From positions 3,348,001 through 3,412,000 of the forward strand of contig NZ_FMHU01000002.1 of assembly GCF_900091415.1 (NCBI RefSeq): a stretch of DNA of 64,000 nt. Direction: 5' to 3'. Shown here piece after piece: positions 24,913 through 34,253 of this stretch. Under the pieces are notes generated by a model. That model saw nothing but the letters and a program-made list of their open reading frames with translations, made no database searches and was not told the DNA's origin. Within the stretch, counting starts at the first letter, position 1. Every line of letters starts with the position of its first letter. A program made the translations under genes and the position numbers. The DNA comes from Micromonospora inyonensis (GTDB taxonomy: Bacteria; Actinomycetota; Actinomycetes; Mycobacteriales; Micromonosporaceae).

Positions 24913-26229
24913 GTGACCGACGAACCACCCCTGCGCCGTCGGGCCGCCGAACGCCGACCGGGAAACGAACCGCAGCACCCGCCATCGGCCGCGCCGGAGC
25001 CGACGGACGCGGGGACCGAAGCGACCGCCGAGCAGCCCGTACCCCTGACCGCACCCCGGGAGGGCACACCTGAGCCGGTGGCCACATCGGCCGCGTTGGC
25101 CGAGGTGGTGGCCCGGTTCGCGGCGGGCACCGGACCGGTGGCCATCGACGCGGAACGCGCCTCCGGATACCGCTACAGCCAGCGCGCCTACCTGGTACAG
25201 CTCCGTCGACACGGCGCCGGCACCGTCCTCATCGACCCGTTGCCGCTGCCCGACCTCTCCACCCTCGACGCGGTGATCGGCCCGGCGGAGTGGGTGCTCC
25301 ACGCGGCCAGCCAGGATCTGCCCTGCCTGGCCGAGCTGGGGCTGCGCCCGCGCCGACTGTTCGACACCGAACTGGCCGCCCGGCTGGCCGGGTTCGAGCG
25401 GGTCGGCCTGGCCGCGCTGACCGAACACCTGCTGGGCTACACCCTGGAGAAGCACCACTCGGCGGCCGACTGGTCCAGCCGCCCCCTTCCGGAGTCCTGG
25501 CTGACCTACGCCGCCCTGGACGTCGAACTCCTCGTCGACCTTCGCGACGCGCTCGCCGCGGAGCTGGAGCGGCAGGGCAAGCAGGAGTGGGCGGCGGAGG
25601 AGTTCGCCGCGCTGGTGGCCGCCGGGGCGCGGCCACCCCGGGTCCGGGCCGAGCCGTGGCGGCGCACCTCCGGCATCCACCGGCTGCGCGGCGCGCGGGC
25701 CCAGGCGCGCGTCCGGTCGTTGTGGTACGCCCGGGACCAGATCGCCGCCCGCCGGGACGCGGCTCCCGGCCGGGTGCTCCCCGACTCGGCGATCGTCGCC
25801 GCCGCCGAGCTGGACCCGAAGGACGAGCGGACGCTGCTGACCCTGCCCGGCTTCGGCGGCCGGTCGGTACGCCGGCTGGCCCGCACCTGGCTGGCGGCGT
25901 TGGAGGAGGCCCGACACCTGCCGGAGGACGCGCTCCCGGTCAGCCCGGCGGTGGAGGGTCCACCCCCGCCGCACCGGTGGGCGGAACGGGATCCGGTGGC
26001 CGCGGCGCGGCTGGCCCGGTGCCGGGAGGTGGTGGTGCGGATCGCCGGCGCGCACCGCCTGCCGCCGGAGAACCTGATCACCCCGGACTCGATCCGCCGG
26101 TTGGCCTGGACCCCGCCGGAGGAGATCACCGAGGAGACGGTGGCCGAGACCCTGCGCGGGTTCGGCGCGCGGACTTGGCAGCTCGGCCTGCTGGTGCCGG
26201 AGCTGACCGTCGTCCTGCCCACGCCGTGA
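24913..26229 (+). CDS. rnd: Ribonuclease D-like 3'-5' exoribonuclease with HRDC domain
   Basis: 438 residues, GTG start. The DEDD exonuclease domain shows AIDAERASGYRY (Asp, Glu), HAASQDLPCLAELG (second Asp) and TYAALDVELLVDL (Tyr...Asp). A HRDC domain follows (around 215-300, RALRGARAQARVRSLWYARDQIAAR region), plus a second helical domain at the end. Such RNase D homologues trim tRNA 3' ends in other bacteria. In actinomycetes it lies near hemE/DUF3000, as here. Confidence 0.92.
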   Translation: MTDEPPLRRRAAERRPGNEPQHPPSAAPEPTDAGTEATAEQPVPLTAPREGTPEPVATSAALAEVVARFAAGTGPVAIDAERASGYRYSQRAYLVQLRRHGAGTVLIDPLPLPDLSTLDAVIGPAEWVLHAASQDLPCLAELGLRPRRLFDTELAARLAGFERVGLAALTEHLLGYTLEKHHSAADWSSRPLPESWLTYAALDVELLVDLRDALAAELERQGKQEWAAEEFAALVAAGARPPRVRAEPWRRTSGIHRLRGARAQARVRSLWYARDQIAARRDAAPGRVLPDSAIVAAAELDPKDERTLLTLPGFGGRSVRRLARTWLAALEEARHLPEDALPVSPAVEGPPPPHRWAERDPVAAARLARCREVVVRIAGAHRLPPENLITPDSIRRLAWTPPEEITEETVAETLRGFGARTWQLGLLVPELTVVLPTP

Positions 26230-26234
26230 CGGCG

Positions 26235-26265
26235 CACACCCACCCCGGACACCGGGGTGGGTGTG
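26235..26265 (+). terminator. Hairpin terminator after rnd
   Basis: CACACCCACCCCGG (26235-26248) pairs perfectly with CCGGGGTGGGTGTG (26252-26265) around a 3-base loop, starting 6 bases after the rnd stop codon. Confidence 0.8.
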
Positions 26266-26410
26266 TCGTGGGACACAGGGAGGGCACGGGCGCGGTTGGT
26301 TACTGGTGAGTAGCATGCGAGGAACCACGCCCGCGCCGGCGACCTTCGTCCGGCCCGGAGTGCCGCCTGTCGGCGCCGGGTTGCGGATCATGGTCGAAAA
26401 GGAGGCTCAA

Positions 26411-27607
26411 GTGCCCCGTGAAGTTCGGGATGTCGTCTTCGTCGACGGCGTCCGCACCCCGTTCGGCAAGGCGGGTGGCATGTACGCCAACACCCGCGCC
26501 GACGACCTGGTCATCCGCTGCATCCGGGAACTGCTGCGACGTAACCCGCAGCTGCCGCCGGAGCGGGTCGAGGAGGTGGCCATCGCCGCCACCACCCAGA
26601 TCGGCGACCAGGGCCTGACCATCGGCCGGACGGCCGCCCTGCTGTCCGGCCTGCCGAAGACCGTGCCCGGCTACGCCATCGACCGGATGTGCGCGGGCGC
26701 GATGACGGCGGTGACCACCGTCGCCGGGGGCATCGCGATGGGCGCGTACGACGTCGCCGTCGCCGGTGGCGTGGAACACATGGGGCGGCACCCGATGGGC
26801 GAGGGCGTGGACCCGAACCCGCGCATCCTCGCCGAGAAGCTGGTCGACCCGTCCGCCCTGGTGATGGGCGCCACCGCGGAGAACCTGCACGACCGGGTCC
26901 CGCACGTCACCAAGGAGCGCGCCGACGCGTTCGCGCTGGCCTCGCAGCAGAAGACCGCGAAGGCGTACGCCAACGGCAAGCTCCAGCCCGACCTGGTCCC
27001 GGTCGCGATCCGCGACGGCGACGGCGGCTGGGGTCTGGCCACCGTGGACGAAGCCCCCCGGGACACCTCGCTGGAGAAGCTCGCCACCCTGAAGACCCCG
27101 TTCCGCCCGCACGGCCGGGTCACCGCCGGCAACGCGGCCGGGCTGAACGACGGCGCCACGGCCAGCCTGATCGCGGCCGAGTCGACCGCCCGCGAGCTGG
27201 GCCTGCCGGTCGCCATGCGGCTGGTGTCGTACGGTTTCGTCGGCGTCGAGCCGGAGGTGATGGGCGTCGGCCCGATCCCCTCGACCGAGAAGGCCCTGCG
27301 CATCGCCGGTCTGGGCATCGACGACATCGGCCTGTTCGAGCTGAACGAGGCGTTCGCCGTGCAGGTGCTCGCCTTCCTCGACCACTTCGGCATCGCCGAC
27401 GACGACCCCCGGGTCAACCAGTGGGGCGGCGCGATCGCCATCGGTCATCCGCTCGCCTCCTCGGGCGTACGGCTGATGACCCAGCTCGCCCGGCAGTTCG
27501 CCGAGCACCCCGAGGTCCGCTACGGCGTCACCGCCATGTGCATCGGCATCGGCATGGGCGGCACGGTCATCTGGGAGAACCCGAACTGGGAGGGTGGGGA
27601 CAAGTGA
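26411..27607 (+). CDS. fadA: Acetyl-CoA acyltransferase (thiolase, FadA type)
   Basis: 398 residues from GTG 26411, chosen because AAAAGGAGG ends 6 bases upstream. Active-site Cys94 lies in DRMCAGAM, the second-site His in IAIGHPLASSG, and the C-terminal Cys in AMCIGIGMGG. GLNDGATASLIAAE is another thiolase signature. It cleaves 3-ketoacyl-CoA in fatty acid beta-oxidation. The stop overlaps the start of fadB (GTGA, 27604-27607), so the two are coupled. Confidence 0.93.
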   Translation: MPREVRDVVFVDGVRTPFGKAGGMYANTRADDLVIRCIRELLRRNPQLPPERVEEVAIAATTQIGDQGLTIGRTAALLSGLPKTVPGYAIDRMCAGAMTAVTTVAGGIAMGAYDVAVAGGVEHMGRHPMGEGVDPNPRILAEKLVDPSALVMGATAENLHDRVPHVTKERADAFALASQQKTAKAYANGKLQPDLVPVAIRDGDGGWGLATVDEAPRDTSLEKLATLKTPFRPHGRVTAGNAAGLNDGATASLIAAESTARELGLPVAMRLVSYGFVGVEPEVMGVGPIPSTEKALRIAGLGIDDIGLFELNEAFAVQVLAFLDHFGIADDDPRVNQWGGAIAIGHPLASSGVRLMTQLARQFAEHPEVRYGVTAMCIGIGMGGTVIWENPNWEGGDK

Positions 27608-29673
27608 GCACGATCGCCGCGGCGAACGAGGTGGTCACGAAGGCGCTGCTGCGCCAGGTGAACGTGCCCGGCCTGGACCGGCCGGCCGCGCTGATCACGC
27701 TCGACAACGGCTTCGACCACACCAAGCCGAACACCCTCGGGCCGGGCGGCCTGACCAGCCTGGACGAGGCGATCACCGCCGCGCTGGCCGGGAACCCGGC
27801 GTTCGTCGCGGTCACCGGCAAGCCGTACGTCTTCTGCGTGGGCGCCGACCTGGTCAGCCTGCCGCAGATCGCCGACCGGGAGCAGGCGCTGGAGATCGGC
27901 CGGCTCGGCCACCGGGTCTTCGCCCGGCTGAAGGACAGCGACGTCCCGACCTTCGCCTTCGTCAACGGCGCGGCGATGGGCGGCGGCCTGGAGCTGGCCC
28001 TGCACTGCCACTACCGGACGCTCTCCGGCGGCGCGGCGGCCCTGGCCCTGCCCGAGGTGTCGCTCGGGCTGGTCCCCGGCTGGGGCGGCACCCAGCTCCT
28101 GCCCAACCTGATCGGCATCCCGGCCGCCACCCAGGTGGTCATCCAGAACCCGCTGATGCAGAACAAGATGCTCAGGCCGAAGCAGGCCGCCGAGATGGGC
28201 ATCGCGGACGTGCTGCTGGAGCCGGCAGACTTCCTCGAGCGGTCCCTGGAGTGGGCCGCCAGCGTGGTGCGCGGTGAGATCACCGTGGCCCGCCCGGAGG
28301 TCGACCGGGACATGTGGGACGGCGTGCTCTTCTTCGCCCGGCAGATGCTCGACCAGCGGCTGCACGGTGCGGTCCCGGCCGCCGACAAGGCCCTGGAGCT
28401 GCTGGCGCTGGCCAAGGAGGCCGACTTCGCCGCCGGCAGTGCCGCCGAGGACGAGGCCCTGGCCGACCTGGTCTTCAGCGAGGAGCTGCGCAGCGGCCTG
28501 TACGCCTTCGACCTGGTGCAGCGGCGGGCCAAGCGGCCGGTCGGCGCGCCGGACAAGGGACTGGCCCGCGAGGTCACCAAGGTCGGCATCGTCGGGGCCG
28601 GCCTGATGGCCAGCCAGCTCGCGCTGCTGTTCGCCCGCCGCCTCCAGGTGCCGGTGGTGATGACCGACCTGGACCAGGCCCGGGTGGACAAGGGCGTCGG
28701 CTACGTGCACGCCCAGATCGAGAAGCAGGTCACCAAGGGCCGGATGGACAAGGGCACGGCCGCCAAGCTGTACGGCCTGGTCTCCGGCTCGGTCGACAAG
28801 GGCGCCTTCGCCGACGCCGACCTCCTCATCGAGGCGGTCTTCGAGGACCTGGGCGTCAAGAAGCAGGTCTGGGCCGAACTGGAGAAGATCGTCTCGCCGG
28901 AGGCGGTGCTGGCCACCAACACCTCCTCGCTCTCGGTGACCGCGATGGCGGCCGACCTGGAGCACCCCGAGCGGGTGGTGGGCTTCCACTTCTTCAACCC
29001 GGTCGCGGTGCTGCCGCTGCTGGAGATCGTCCGGGGCGAGCGGACCGACGACGCCACCCTGGCCACCGCCTTCGCGGTCGGCAAGCAGCTGCGCAAGTCC
29101 TGCGTGCTGGTGGCCGACGCCCCGGCGTTCGTGGTCAACCGGCTGCTCACCCGCTTCCTCGGCGAGATCTTCACGGCCGTGGACGCGGGCACCCCGCTGG
29201 AGGTGGCCGACAGCGCGCTGGACCCGCTGGGTCTGCCGATGCGTCCGCTGGCCCTGCTCCAACTGGTCGGTCCGGCGGTCGCCCACCACGTGGGCGGCAC
29301 CCTGCACGCGGCCTTCCCGGACCGGTTCGGCCTCAGCGACAACCTGAAGCGGATCGCCGAGTCGGGCCAGCCGGTCATGGTGGACGACGAGGTGAACCCC
29401 GAGGTGGCGAAGCTGCTGGTCGTCGGGGACACACCGCTGACCGCCGAGCAGGTCCGGCAGAGTGCGCTCGACGCGCTGGCCCAGGAGATCCGGCTGATGC
29501 TCGACGAGGGCGTGGTGGCCGAGGCGCAGGACATCGACCTGTGCATGATCCTCGGTGCCGGCTGGCCGTTCCACCTGGGCGGCGTGACGCCGCACCTGGA
29601 CCGGACCGGCACCTCCGAGCGGGTCACCGGGGCCCGGTTCCTGCCGCGCGGGGCGGCGAGCCTGCCCGCCTGA
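27604..29673 (+). CDS. fadB: Bifunctional enoyl-CoA hydratase / 3-hydroxyacyl-CoA dehydrogenase (FadB type)
   Basis: 689 residues, GTG start overlapping the fadA stop. The N-terminal crotonase domain (about 1-250) has VNGAAMGGGLELALHCHYRTL (oxyanion hole) and LPEVSLGLVPGWGGTQLLP (catalytic Glu). The NAD-binding domain begins at VGIVGAGLMASQLALLFARR, and LATNTSSLSVTAMA...HPERVVGFHFFNPVAVLPLLEIV holds the catalytic His. A C-terminal 3HCDH dimer domain ends the protein. With FadA it forms the beta-oxidation trifunctional complex. Confidence 0.95.
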   Translation: MSTIAAANEVVTKALLRQVNVPGLDRPAALITLDNGFDHTKPNTLGPGGLTSLDEAITAALAGNPAFVAVTGKPYVFCVGADLVSLPQIADREQALEIGRLGHRVFARLKDSDVPTFAFVNGAAMGGGLELALHCHYRTLSGGAAALALPEVSLGLVPGWGGTQLLPNLIGIPAATQVVIQNPLMQNKMLRPKQAAEMGIADVLLEPADFLERSLEWAASVVRGEITVARPEVDRDMWDGVLFFARQMLDQRLHGAVPAADKALELLALAKEADFAAGSAAEDEALADLVFSEELRSGLYAFDLVQRRAKRPVGAPDKGLAREVTKVGIVGAGLMASQLALLFARRLQVPVVMTDLDQARVDKGVGYVHAQIEKQVTKGRMDKGTAAKLYGLVSGSVDKGAFADADLLIEAVFEDLGVKKQVWAELEKIVSPEAVLATNTSSLSVTAMAADLEHPERVVGFHFFNPVAVLPLLEIVRGERTDDATLATAFAVGKQLRKSCVLVADAPAFVVNRLLTRFLGEIFTAVDAGTPLEVADSALDPLGLPMRPLALLQLVGPAVAHHVGGTLHAAFPDRFGLSDNLKRIAESGQPVMVDDEVNPEVAKLLVVGDTPLTAEQVRQSALDALAQEIRLMLDEGVVAEAQDIDLCMILGAGWPFHLGGVTPHLDRTGTSERVTGARFLPRGAASLPA

Positions 29674-29765
29674 CTTGCCCGACGGTGGAGCATCCCATCG
29701 GGGCAACGGCCATGTCGGTCCGGCTGGTTAGGATCACGCGTCCATTCCTCAGATCTGGAGCGTCG

Positions 29766-30482
29766 ATGTCCCAGCCGCACCACCCCCCGCAGCCGGAGTA
29801 CGGCTCTGCCCACCCCCAGCCGTCGGCCGCGCCCGGCTACGGCACCGGCCAGCCGTACGGGGCCGACCCGATGGCGGGCGGGTTCGCGCCGCCGCCGAAG
29901 AAGAAGTCCGGCGTCGGCAAGGTCCTGCTGATCGTCCTCGCCGTGGTGCTGGTGCTCTGCGTCGGCGGCGGGATCGCCATCTGGGCCACCGTGAAGGACG
30001 ATGTCGACGAGGTGGTGGAGGCCACCAAGACCCGGGTGGTCGCCCCGGAGACGCTCAACGGCCGGCCCAAGGTCACCGAGCCGGGGCTGGTGGCCGCGTC
30101 GGAGCAGATGGCCGCCGAGATCAAGAAGGACGTGCCGGAGGCGACCAGCCAGGTCGGCGGCTTCTACGGCGACGTGAACAAGAACGACCTGGTCATGATC
30201 GTCGGGGTGTCCGGCGTGATGGCCGACCCGCAGAAGGAGATGAACGACGCGATCAGCGCCATCTCCGGGGAGCTCGGTGCCACCAACATGGCCGCCGTGG
30301 AGCCGGGGCCGCTCGGCGGCGAGGCCAAGTGCGGCGACGGCACCTCCGAGGGCGTCAAGCTCGGCATCTGCGTCTGGGCCGACCGGGGCAGCCTCGGCAT
30401 GGTGGTCATCTACTTCAAGACCGGCAAGGAGGCCGCGGCGGAGTTCGGCACCATCCGCGCCGCGATCGAGCAGCGCAACTGA
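29766..30482 (+). CDS. Proline-rich single-span membrane protein
   Basis: 238 residues from ATG 29766. A Pro/His/Gly-rich N-terminus (about 55 residues) ending in PPPKKKSG is followed by one TM helix (VGKVLLIVLAVVLVLCVGGGIAIW) and an extracytoplasmic domain of about 150 residues. That domain has two Cys (AKCGDG...LGICVW) likely to form a disulfide. The plan resembles other actinomycete DUF-type anchored proteins and the Pro-rich proteins at 22.6-24.7 kb. Function is unknown. Confidence 0.75.
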   Translation: MSQPHHPPQPEYGSAHPQPSAAPGYGTGQPYGADPMAGGFAPPPKKKSGVGKVLLIVLAVVLVLCVGGGIAIWATVKDDVDEVVEATKTRVVAPETLNGRPKVTEPGLVAASEQMAAEIKKDVPEATSQVGGFYGDVNKNDLVMIVGVSGVMADPQKEMNDAISAISGELGATNMAAVEPGPLGGEAKCGDGTSEGVKLGICVWADRGSLGMVVIYFKTGKEAAAEFGTIRAAIEQRN

Positions 30483-30493
30483 GTCCTCGACAA

Positions 30494-30521
30494 GGGGCCC
30501 CTCCCGTGTGGGAGGGGCCCC
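30494..30521. terminator. Strong hairpin terminator
   Basis: GGGGCCCCTCCC (30494-30505) pairs perfectly with GGGAGGGGCCCC (30510-30521) around GTGT. It lies between two convergent genes, 12 bases after the stop of the upstream one and 13 before the other. Confidence 0.85.
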
Positions 30522-30534
30522 GTCGCGTTCCGGG

Positions 30535-30918
30535 TCAGGCCGTCGCGGCCCGCTCGGCGGCGCTGCGCTCTACGCAGAACTCGTTGCCCTCCGGGTCAGC
30601 GAGGACGACCCAGCCGGTGCCGTCCGGCCGACGCCGGTCGGAGACCTGGGTGGCGCCGAGGGCGAGCAGGCGCTCCACCTCGGCGTCCCGGTCCCGGTCG
30701 ACCGGCTGCAGGCAGACGTGCATCCGGTTCTTGACACTCTTGCCCTCTGGCACCTGCACGAAGAGCATCATCGGGCCGCCCGGCGGCAGCAGCGTCGCCT
30801 CCGGGTCCCCGGGGAGGTCTTCGGGCCGGCGAGAGCAGCCGTAGACCTCGGCCCAGAACCCGGCGAGGACGTAGGTGTCGTGGCAGTCGACGGTGACGCT
30901 GTGAATTCCTGAACTCAC
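30535..30918 (-). CDS. VOC-superfamily (glyoxalase-like) protein
   Basis: 127 residues: IHSVTVDCHDTYVLAGFWAEVYG at the start, MHVCLQPVDRDRDAEVERLLALGATQV in the middle and VLADPEGNEFCVERS at the end, the single-domain glyoxalase-like_dom pattern. Metal ligands cannot be assigned surely. It is monocistronic and its substrate is unknown. Confidence 0.88.
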   Translation of the reverse strand: MSSGIHSVTVDCHDTYVLAGFWAEVYGCSRRPEDLPGDPEATLLPPGGPMMLFVQVPEGKSVKNRMHVCLQPVDRDRDAEVERLLALGATQVSDRRRPDGTGWVVLADPEGNEFCVERSAAERAATA

Positions 30919-31095
30919 GGTCTTCCTCCGTACGAGGATGGGACGCGCCCCGCGTGAGTCGACTTGTCAGCGGTGCCGGCGGCGAGGCGCGGGAATGATC
31001 ATGCTGGACATCGACCGCACCTCCTTCCGCCTCCGGCTGACCGGACGATCGTGCCAGGCCGGATCCGGTCGACGCAAACGCATTAGCGCAGCCGG

Positions 31096-32331
31096 TCAGT
31101 CGGCCTTCACGTCGGCCGCGATGCGGGGCAGCACGTCGGTGGTCACCGCTGCCGAGGCGCTGACCACCGGGGTGACGGCCGCCGCGGGCAGGGTCACGGT
31201 CACCTCCAGGCCCCCGCCCGGCTGGGCGATGACCCGGACGCTGCCGCCGTGCGCGTCGCAGACCGCCCGGACGATCGAGAGTCCCAGCCCGGAGCCGCGT
31301 GCCCCGGTCCGCTCCCGCCCACCGCGCCGGAACGGCTCGAACAACCCCGGTACGTCCGCCTGGTCCACCTCGAAGCCGGTGTTACCGACCACCAGCCAGG
31401 ACTCGTGCCCGTCGGAGCCGGTCCGCACCCAGAGCCGGCCGTGCAGGTGGTTGTAGCGCACCGCGTTCTCGATCAGGTTGCCGGCGAGCCGGTCGAGCAG
31501 GCCGGGATCGCCGACCACCGGGGCCGGCTCCAGCGCGGTCTCCACCCGCAACTTGATCCGCTCCACCTCGCGGCGGACCGCCGAGAGGGCGTTGGCGGTG
31601 CCGTCGGCGAGGTCGCACTCGCTCTTGCGGCCGAGCCGCCGCCCCGCCTGCGCCTCGCTGCGGGCCAGCACCAGCAGCGCGTCGACCAGGCCGTTGGCGC
31701 GTTCCGAGGCGTCCCGCACCACGGTGGCCATCCGGCGGAACTCGGCGACGTCGGCCTCGTCGTCGGAGAGCGTCACGTCGATCTCGGTACGCATCACCGC
31801 CAGCGGCGTCCGCAGCTCGTGCGAGGCGTTGGCGACGAACCGCTTCTGCGCCTCGAACGCCCCGGCGATCCGGTCCAGCATCGCGTCGAAGGTCTTGGCC
31901 AGCTCGGCCACCTCGTCGTCCGCCCCGGAGTAGCCGATCCGCTGGTCGAGGGTGGCCTCGCCGAGCCGGCGAGCGGTGGAGGTGACCTGGTACAGCGGGC
32001 GCAGCGCCCGGCCGGCGACCGCGTAGGCACCGGCCACCGCGACGGCGCTGATCGCCAGCAGCGCGACCAGCCCCTTGGCGAGCAGTTCCCGGGACGCGGT
32101 GTCGACCAGCTGCCGCTGCCACTGCCCGGCGTCCAGGGTCCGGCCGTCGGCGAGCACCACGGTCGTGCCGGGGAGCAGCTCGTCGGTGGGGCGGAGCGCG
32201 TCGCGCACCAGCAGCCAGGCCAGCAGGACGAGGATCGCCCCGGCACCGATCAGCAGGATGCCGTTGAGCAGGGTCAACCGCAGCCGCAGGGTGGGGCGCA
32301 GCCGGGGGCGGCGGGTGAGGTAGAGGGTCAT
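31096..32331 (-). CDS. Two-component sensor histidine kinase
   Basis: 411 residues. Two TM helices (about 25-42 and 86-106) flank a short external loop. HAMP follows (RPLYQVTSTARRLGEATLDQRI), then the dimerisation domain with phospho-acceptor His171 in FVANASHELRTPLAVM. The ATPase has the N box NLIENAVRYNH and the G boxes ARGSGLGLSIVRAV. Its start overlaps the regulator gene stop by 4 bases (ATGA), so the pair is coupled. The small sensor loop does not reveal the signal. Confidence 0.92.
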   Translation of the reverse strand: MTLYLTRRPRLRPTLRLRLTLLNGILLIGAGAILVLLAWLLVRDALRPTDELLPGTTVVLADGRTLDAGQWQRQLVDTASRELLAKGLVALLAISAVAVAGAYAVAGRALRPLYQVTSTARRLGEATLDQRIGYSGADDEVAELAKTFDAMLDRIAGAFEAQKRFVANASHELRTPLAVMRTEIDVTLSDDEADVAEFRRMATVVRDASERANGLVDALLVLARSEAQAGRRLGRKSECDLADGTANALSAVRREVERIKLRVETALEPAPVVGDPGLLDRLAGNLIENAVRYNHLHGRLWVRTGSDGHESWLVVGNTGFEVDQADVPGLFEPFRRGGRERTGARGSGLGLSIVRAVCDAHGGSVRVIAQPGGGLEVTVTLPAAAVTPVVSASAAVTTDVLPRIAADVKAD

Positions 32332-32996
32332 GACAGGTCTCCGGCCGTCCGGTAGCCGGCGCCCACCACCGTCTCGATCAGTGGCGGGTCGCCGAGCTTC
32401 TTGCGCAGGGTCATCACGGTGACCCGGACGATGGTGGTGAACGGGTCGGTGTTGGCGTCCCAGACCCGTTCCAGCAGTTCCTCGCTGGAGACCACCGCGC
32501 CCCGGGCCTTGAGCAGTTCGCAGAGGACGCCGAACTCCTTGTTGGTCAGGTCGACCGGCGCCCCGCCGCGGGTGACCACCCGCCGGGCCGGGTCGAGCAC
32601 CAGGTCGGCCAGCTCCAGCACCGGCGGCGCGGGCGGGGTGGCCCGCCGACCGAGCGCCTGGACCCGGGCGACCAGCTCGTCGAAGGCGAACGGCTTGGGC
32701 AGGTAGTCGTCGGCCCCGAGCTGGAGCCCCTCCACCCGGTCGGAGACGGTGCCGCTGGCGGTGAGCATCAGCACCCGGGTGAGGGTGCCGGAGGCGGCCA
32801 GCTCGGCGCAGATCTGGTCGCCGTGCACGCCGGGCAGGTCACGGTCGAGGATCACCACGTCGTACCGGGTGACGAAGGCCATCTCGTGCCCGGCGTCCCC
32901 GTCGTACGCGACGTCGACCGCCATGCCCTTGCGACGCAGCCCCCGCGCGATCGCGTCGGCGAGGTTGCGCTCGTCCTCGACCACCAGTACCCGCAT
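32328..32996 (-). CDS. OmpR/PhoB-type response regulator
   Basis: 222 residues from ATG 32996. The receiver domain has VVEDE, phospho-acceptor Asp51 in VVILDRDLPG and the Lys in YLPKPFAFDEL. The winged-helix domain (about 128-220) ends in FTTIVRVTVMTLRKKLGDPPLIETVVGAGYRTA, the OmpR DNA-binding pattern. It works with the kinase encoded immediately downstream. Regulated genes are not evident from the neighbours. Confidence 0.92.
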   Translation of the reverse strand: MRVLVVEDERNLADAIARGLRRKGMAVDVAYDGDAGHEMAFVTRYDVVILDRDLPGVHGDQICAELAASGTLTRVLMLTASGTVSDRVEGLQLGADDYLPKPFAFDELVARVQALGRRATPPAPPVLELADLVLDPARRVVTRGGAPVDLTNKEFGVLCELLKARGAVVSSEELLERVWDANTDPFTTIVRVTVMTLRKKLGDPPLIETVVGAGYRTAGDLS

Positions 32997-33131
32997 CCCC
33001 GGCCTCCTCGCTGCTGCCCACCACAACCTAGTGTCGGCCGCCAAACGCGAGGTGGTCGCGGCCACCCGGACATTGCAAACAATCTTCGGGTACGCGATGC
33101 TGCACGAAACTCGTCTACGGATCGGACCGTG

Positions 33132-33327
33132 ATGACCGCAGCGACGCAGCACCGGGACGTCGTCTACCGGGTCTTCCGGTTCCCGGCGGACCTCGACGAC
33201 GGCACGGTTCTCGGCGTACGCCCCGACGACGGCGGGCTCGTCCTGGGCGGACCCCCGTCCCGGCTGGAGTACACCGATCCGCACACCGGCGTCCGCACCC
33301 GGTACGACGTGGGCCGCTGGGTGTCCC
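33132..33327 (+). pseudogene. N-terminal fragment of a C39-like peptidase family protein
   Basis: From ATG 33132 the frame encodes VVYRVFRFPADLDDGTVLGVRPDDGGLVLGG...LEYTDPHTGVRTRYDVGRWVS, about 65 residues resembling the start of actinomycete C39-family peptidases (substrate-binding N-terminal strand region). Similarity stops at WVS (33327). After it the frame becomes Arg/Gly/Pro nonsense that is antisense to the neighbouring gene. The catalytic part is missing, so this is a truncated remnant. Family assignment is from pattern memory, not a search. Confidence 0.5.
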
Positions 33328-34138
33328 GCGCGGCCACCAGAGGCGGAACGAGCCGTCCGCCTGCTGGCACAGCAGCACCTCAGGATGGAAACGACACTCG
33401 CCGTAGGTGCCGGGCAGCACGTCCAGGATCCGGGGACGGGGCGCGTACGACGTCGAACTCGGCCACCAACAGTCCCCGGTCCCGGATCTGCCGGGAGGCG
33501 ATCGGCGGCCGGCCGTCGACCGGGGTCCGCAACCCGTTCCAGGTGCCCAGGTCGGCCAGTTCCCGGCCGGTCGCGGCGTCCAGCACGAAGACCTCCTCCC
33601 GGACCGAACTGACCGACGTGGTCGCCACCAGCCGGTCCCCGACCGGGACGGCCGCCATCCACCGGGGGTCGCGCCAGACCGTCCGGCCGGTCGCCCGGTC
33701 CAGCAGTCGCACCCCGCCGGGCTGCTGCCAGACGCAGAGCATCGCGCCGCAGGTGCTGACGTACCCCACCGACGGCAGCTCGGCGGTCCAGCGCCGGTCC
33801 AGCCGGTCGAGCCCGTACGCGGTCACGCGGGCCCGCAGTGTCGACGACGCGGACGGACCGCCGTCGGGCAGGTCGTAGGCGACCAGCTCCCGGTCGCTCC
33901 ACGCGCCACCGACGGGCGGGACGACCACCACGAGCTGGTCGCCGACGAGGAACGCCTCGGATCCGGCGCGGCCGGGCACCGTCACCGAGATCCGCCGGGG
34001 CACCGGTGCCGCTCCGGCCAGGGTGACCAGGACGAGGCCGAGCACCAGCGCGAACCGCCAGCGCCGTGACACCCCGGGGCCCCGCCGCACCGCCGGTTCC
34101 GGGTCGTCGCGCACCTCACCCAGATCGATCAGCGCCAT
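33328..34138 (-). pseudogene. Membrane-anchored PQQ/beta-propeller-like protein, frameshifted and 3'-truncated
   Basis: From ATG 34138: a short cytoplasmic start, one TM helix (WRFALVLGLVLVTLAGAA), then beta-propeller-like strands (LYGLDRLDRRWTAELP, VRLLDRATGRTVWRDPRW, VFVLDAATGRELADLGTW) typical of PQQ-like repeats. At the 4-base run 33432-33435 the frame shifts: the original frame stops at 33380, while the next frame carries on sensibly with ILDVLPGTYGECRFHPEVLL...FRLWWPR to about 33328. There it meets the peptidase fragment of the other strand. Both the frameshift and the abrupt end argue for a broken gene. Confidence 0.6.
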
Positions 34139-34253
34139 CCGCGTCCTCCCCGTGCCCTCCCGCCAGCACCGGGACCGTCGCGCGCCGGGCCGGCGCCCGC
34201 GACCGGCACCGGCCCGGCAAAAGCAACATGCCCCTCGCGTACGATGGCGCGTC

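Noticed and set aside
23536..26391. Upstream extension of the protease frame to 951 codons
   Set aside because: Residues before MTAGYGPQDGG run antisense to rnd and are meaningless; ATG 24708 gives the real N-terminus.
26689..27603. Extension of the fadB frame upstream through fadA
   Set aside because: It overlaps the real thiolase in another frame; the GTG at 27604 with the GTGA overlap is the sensible start.
31249..32355. 368-codon plus-strand frame antisense to the histidine kinase
   Set aside because: The kinase on the other strand has all catalytic motifs; the antisense translation has none.
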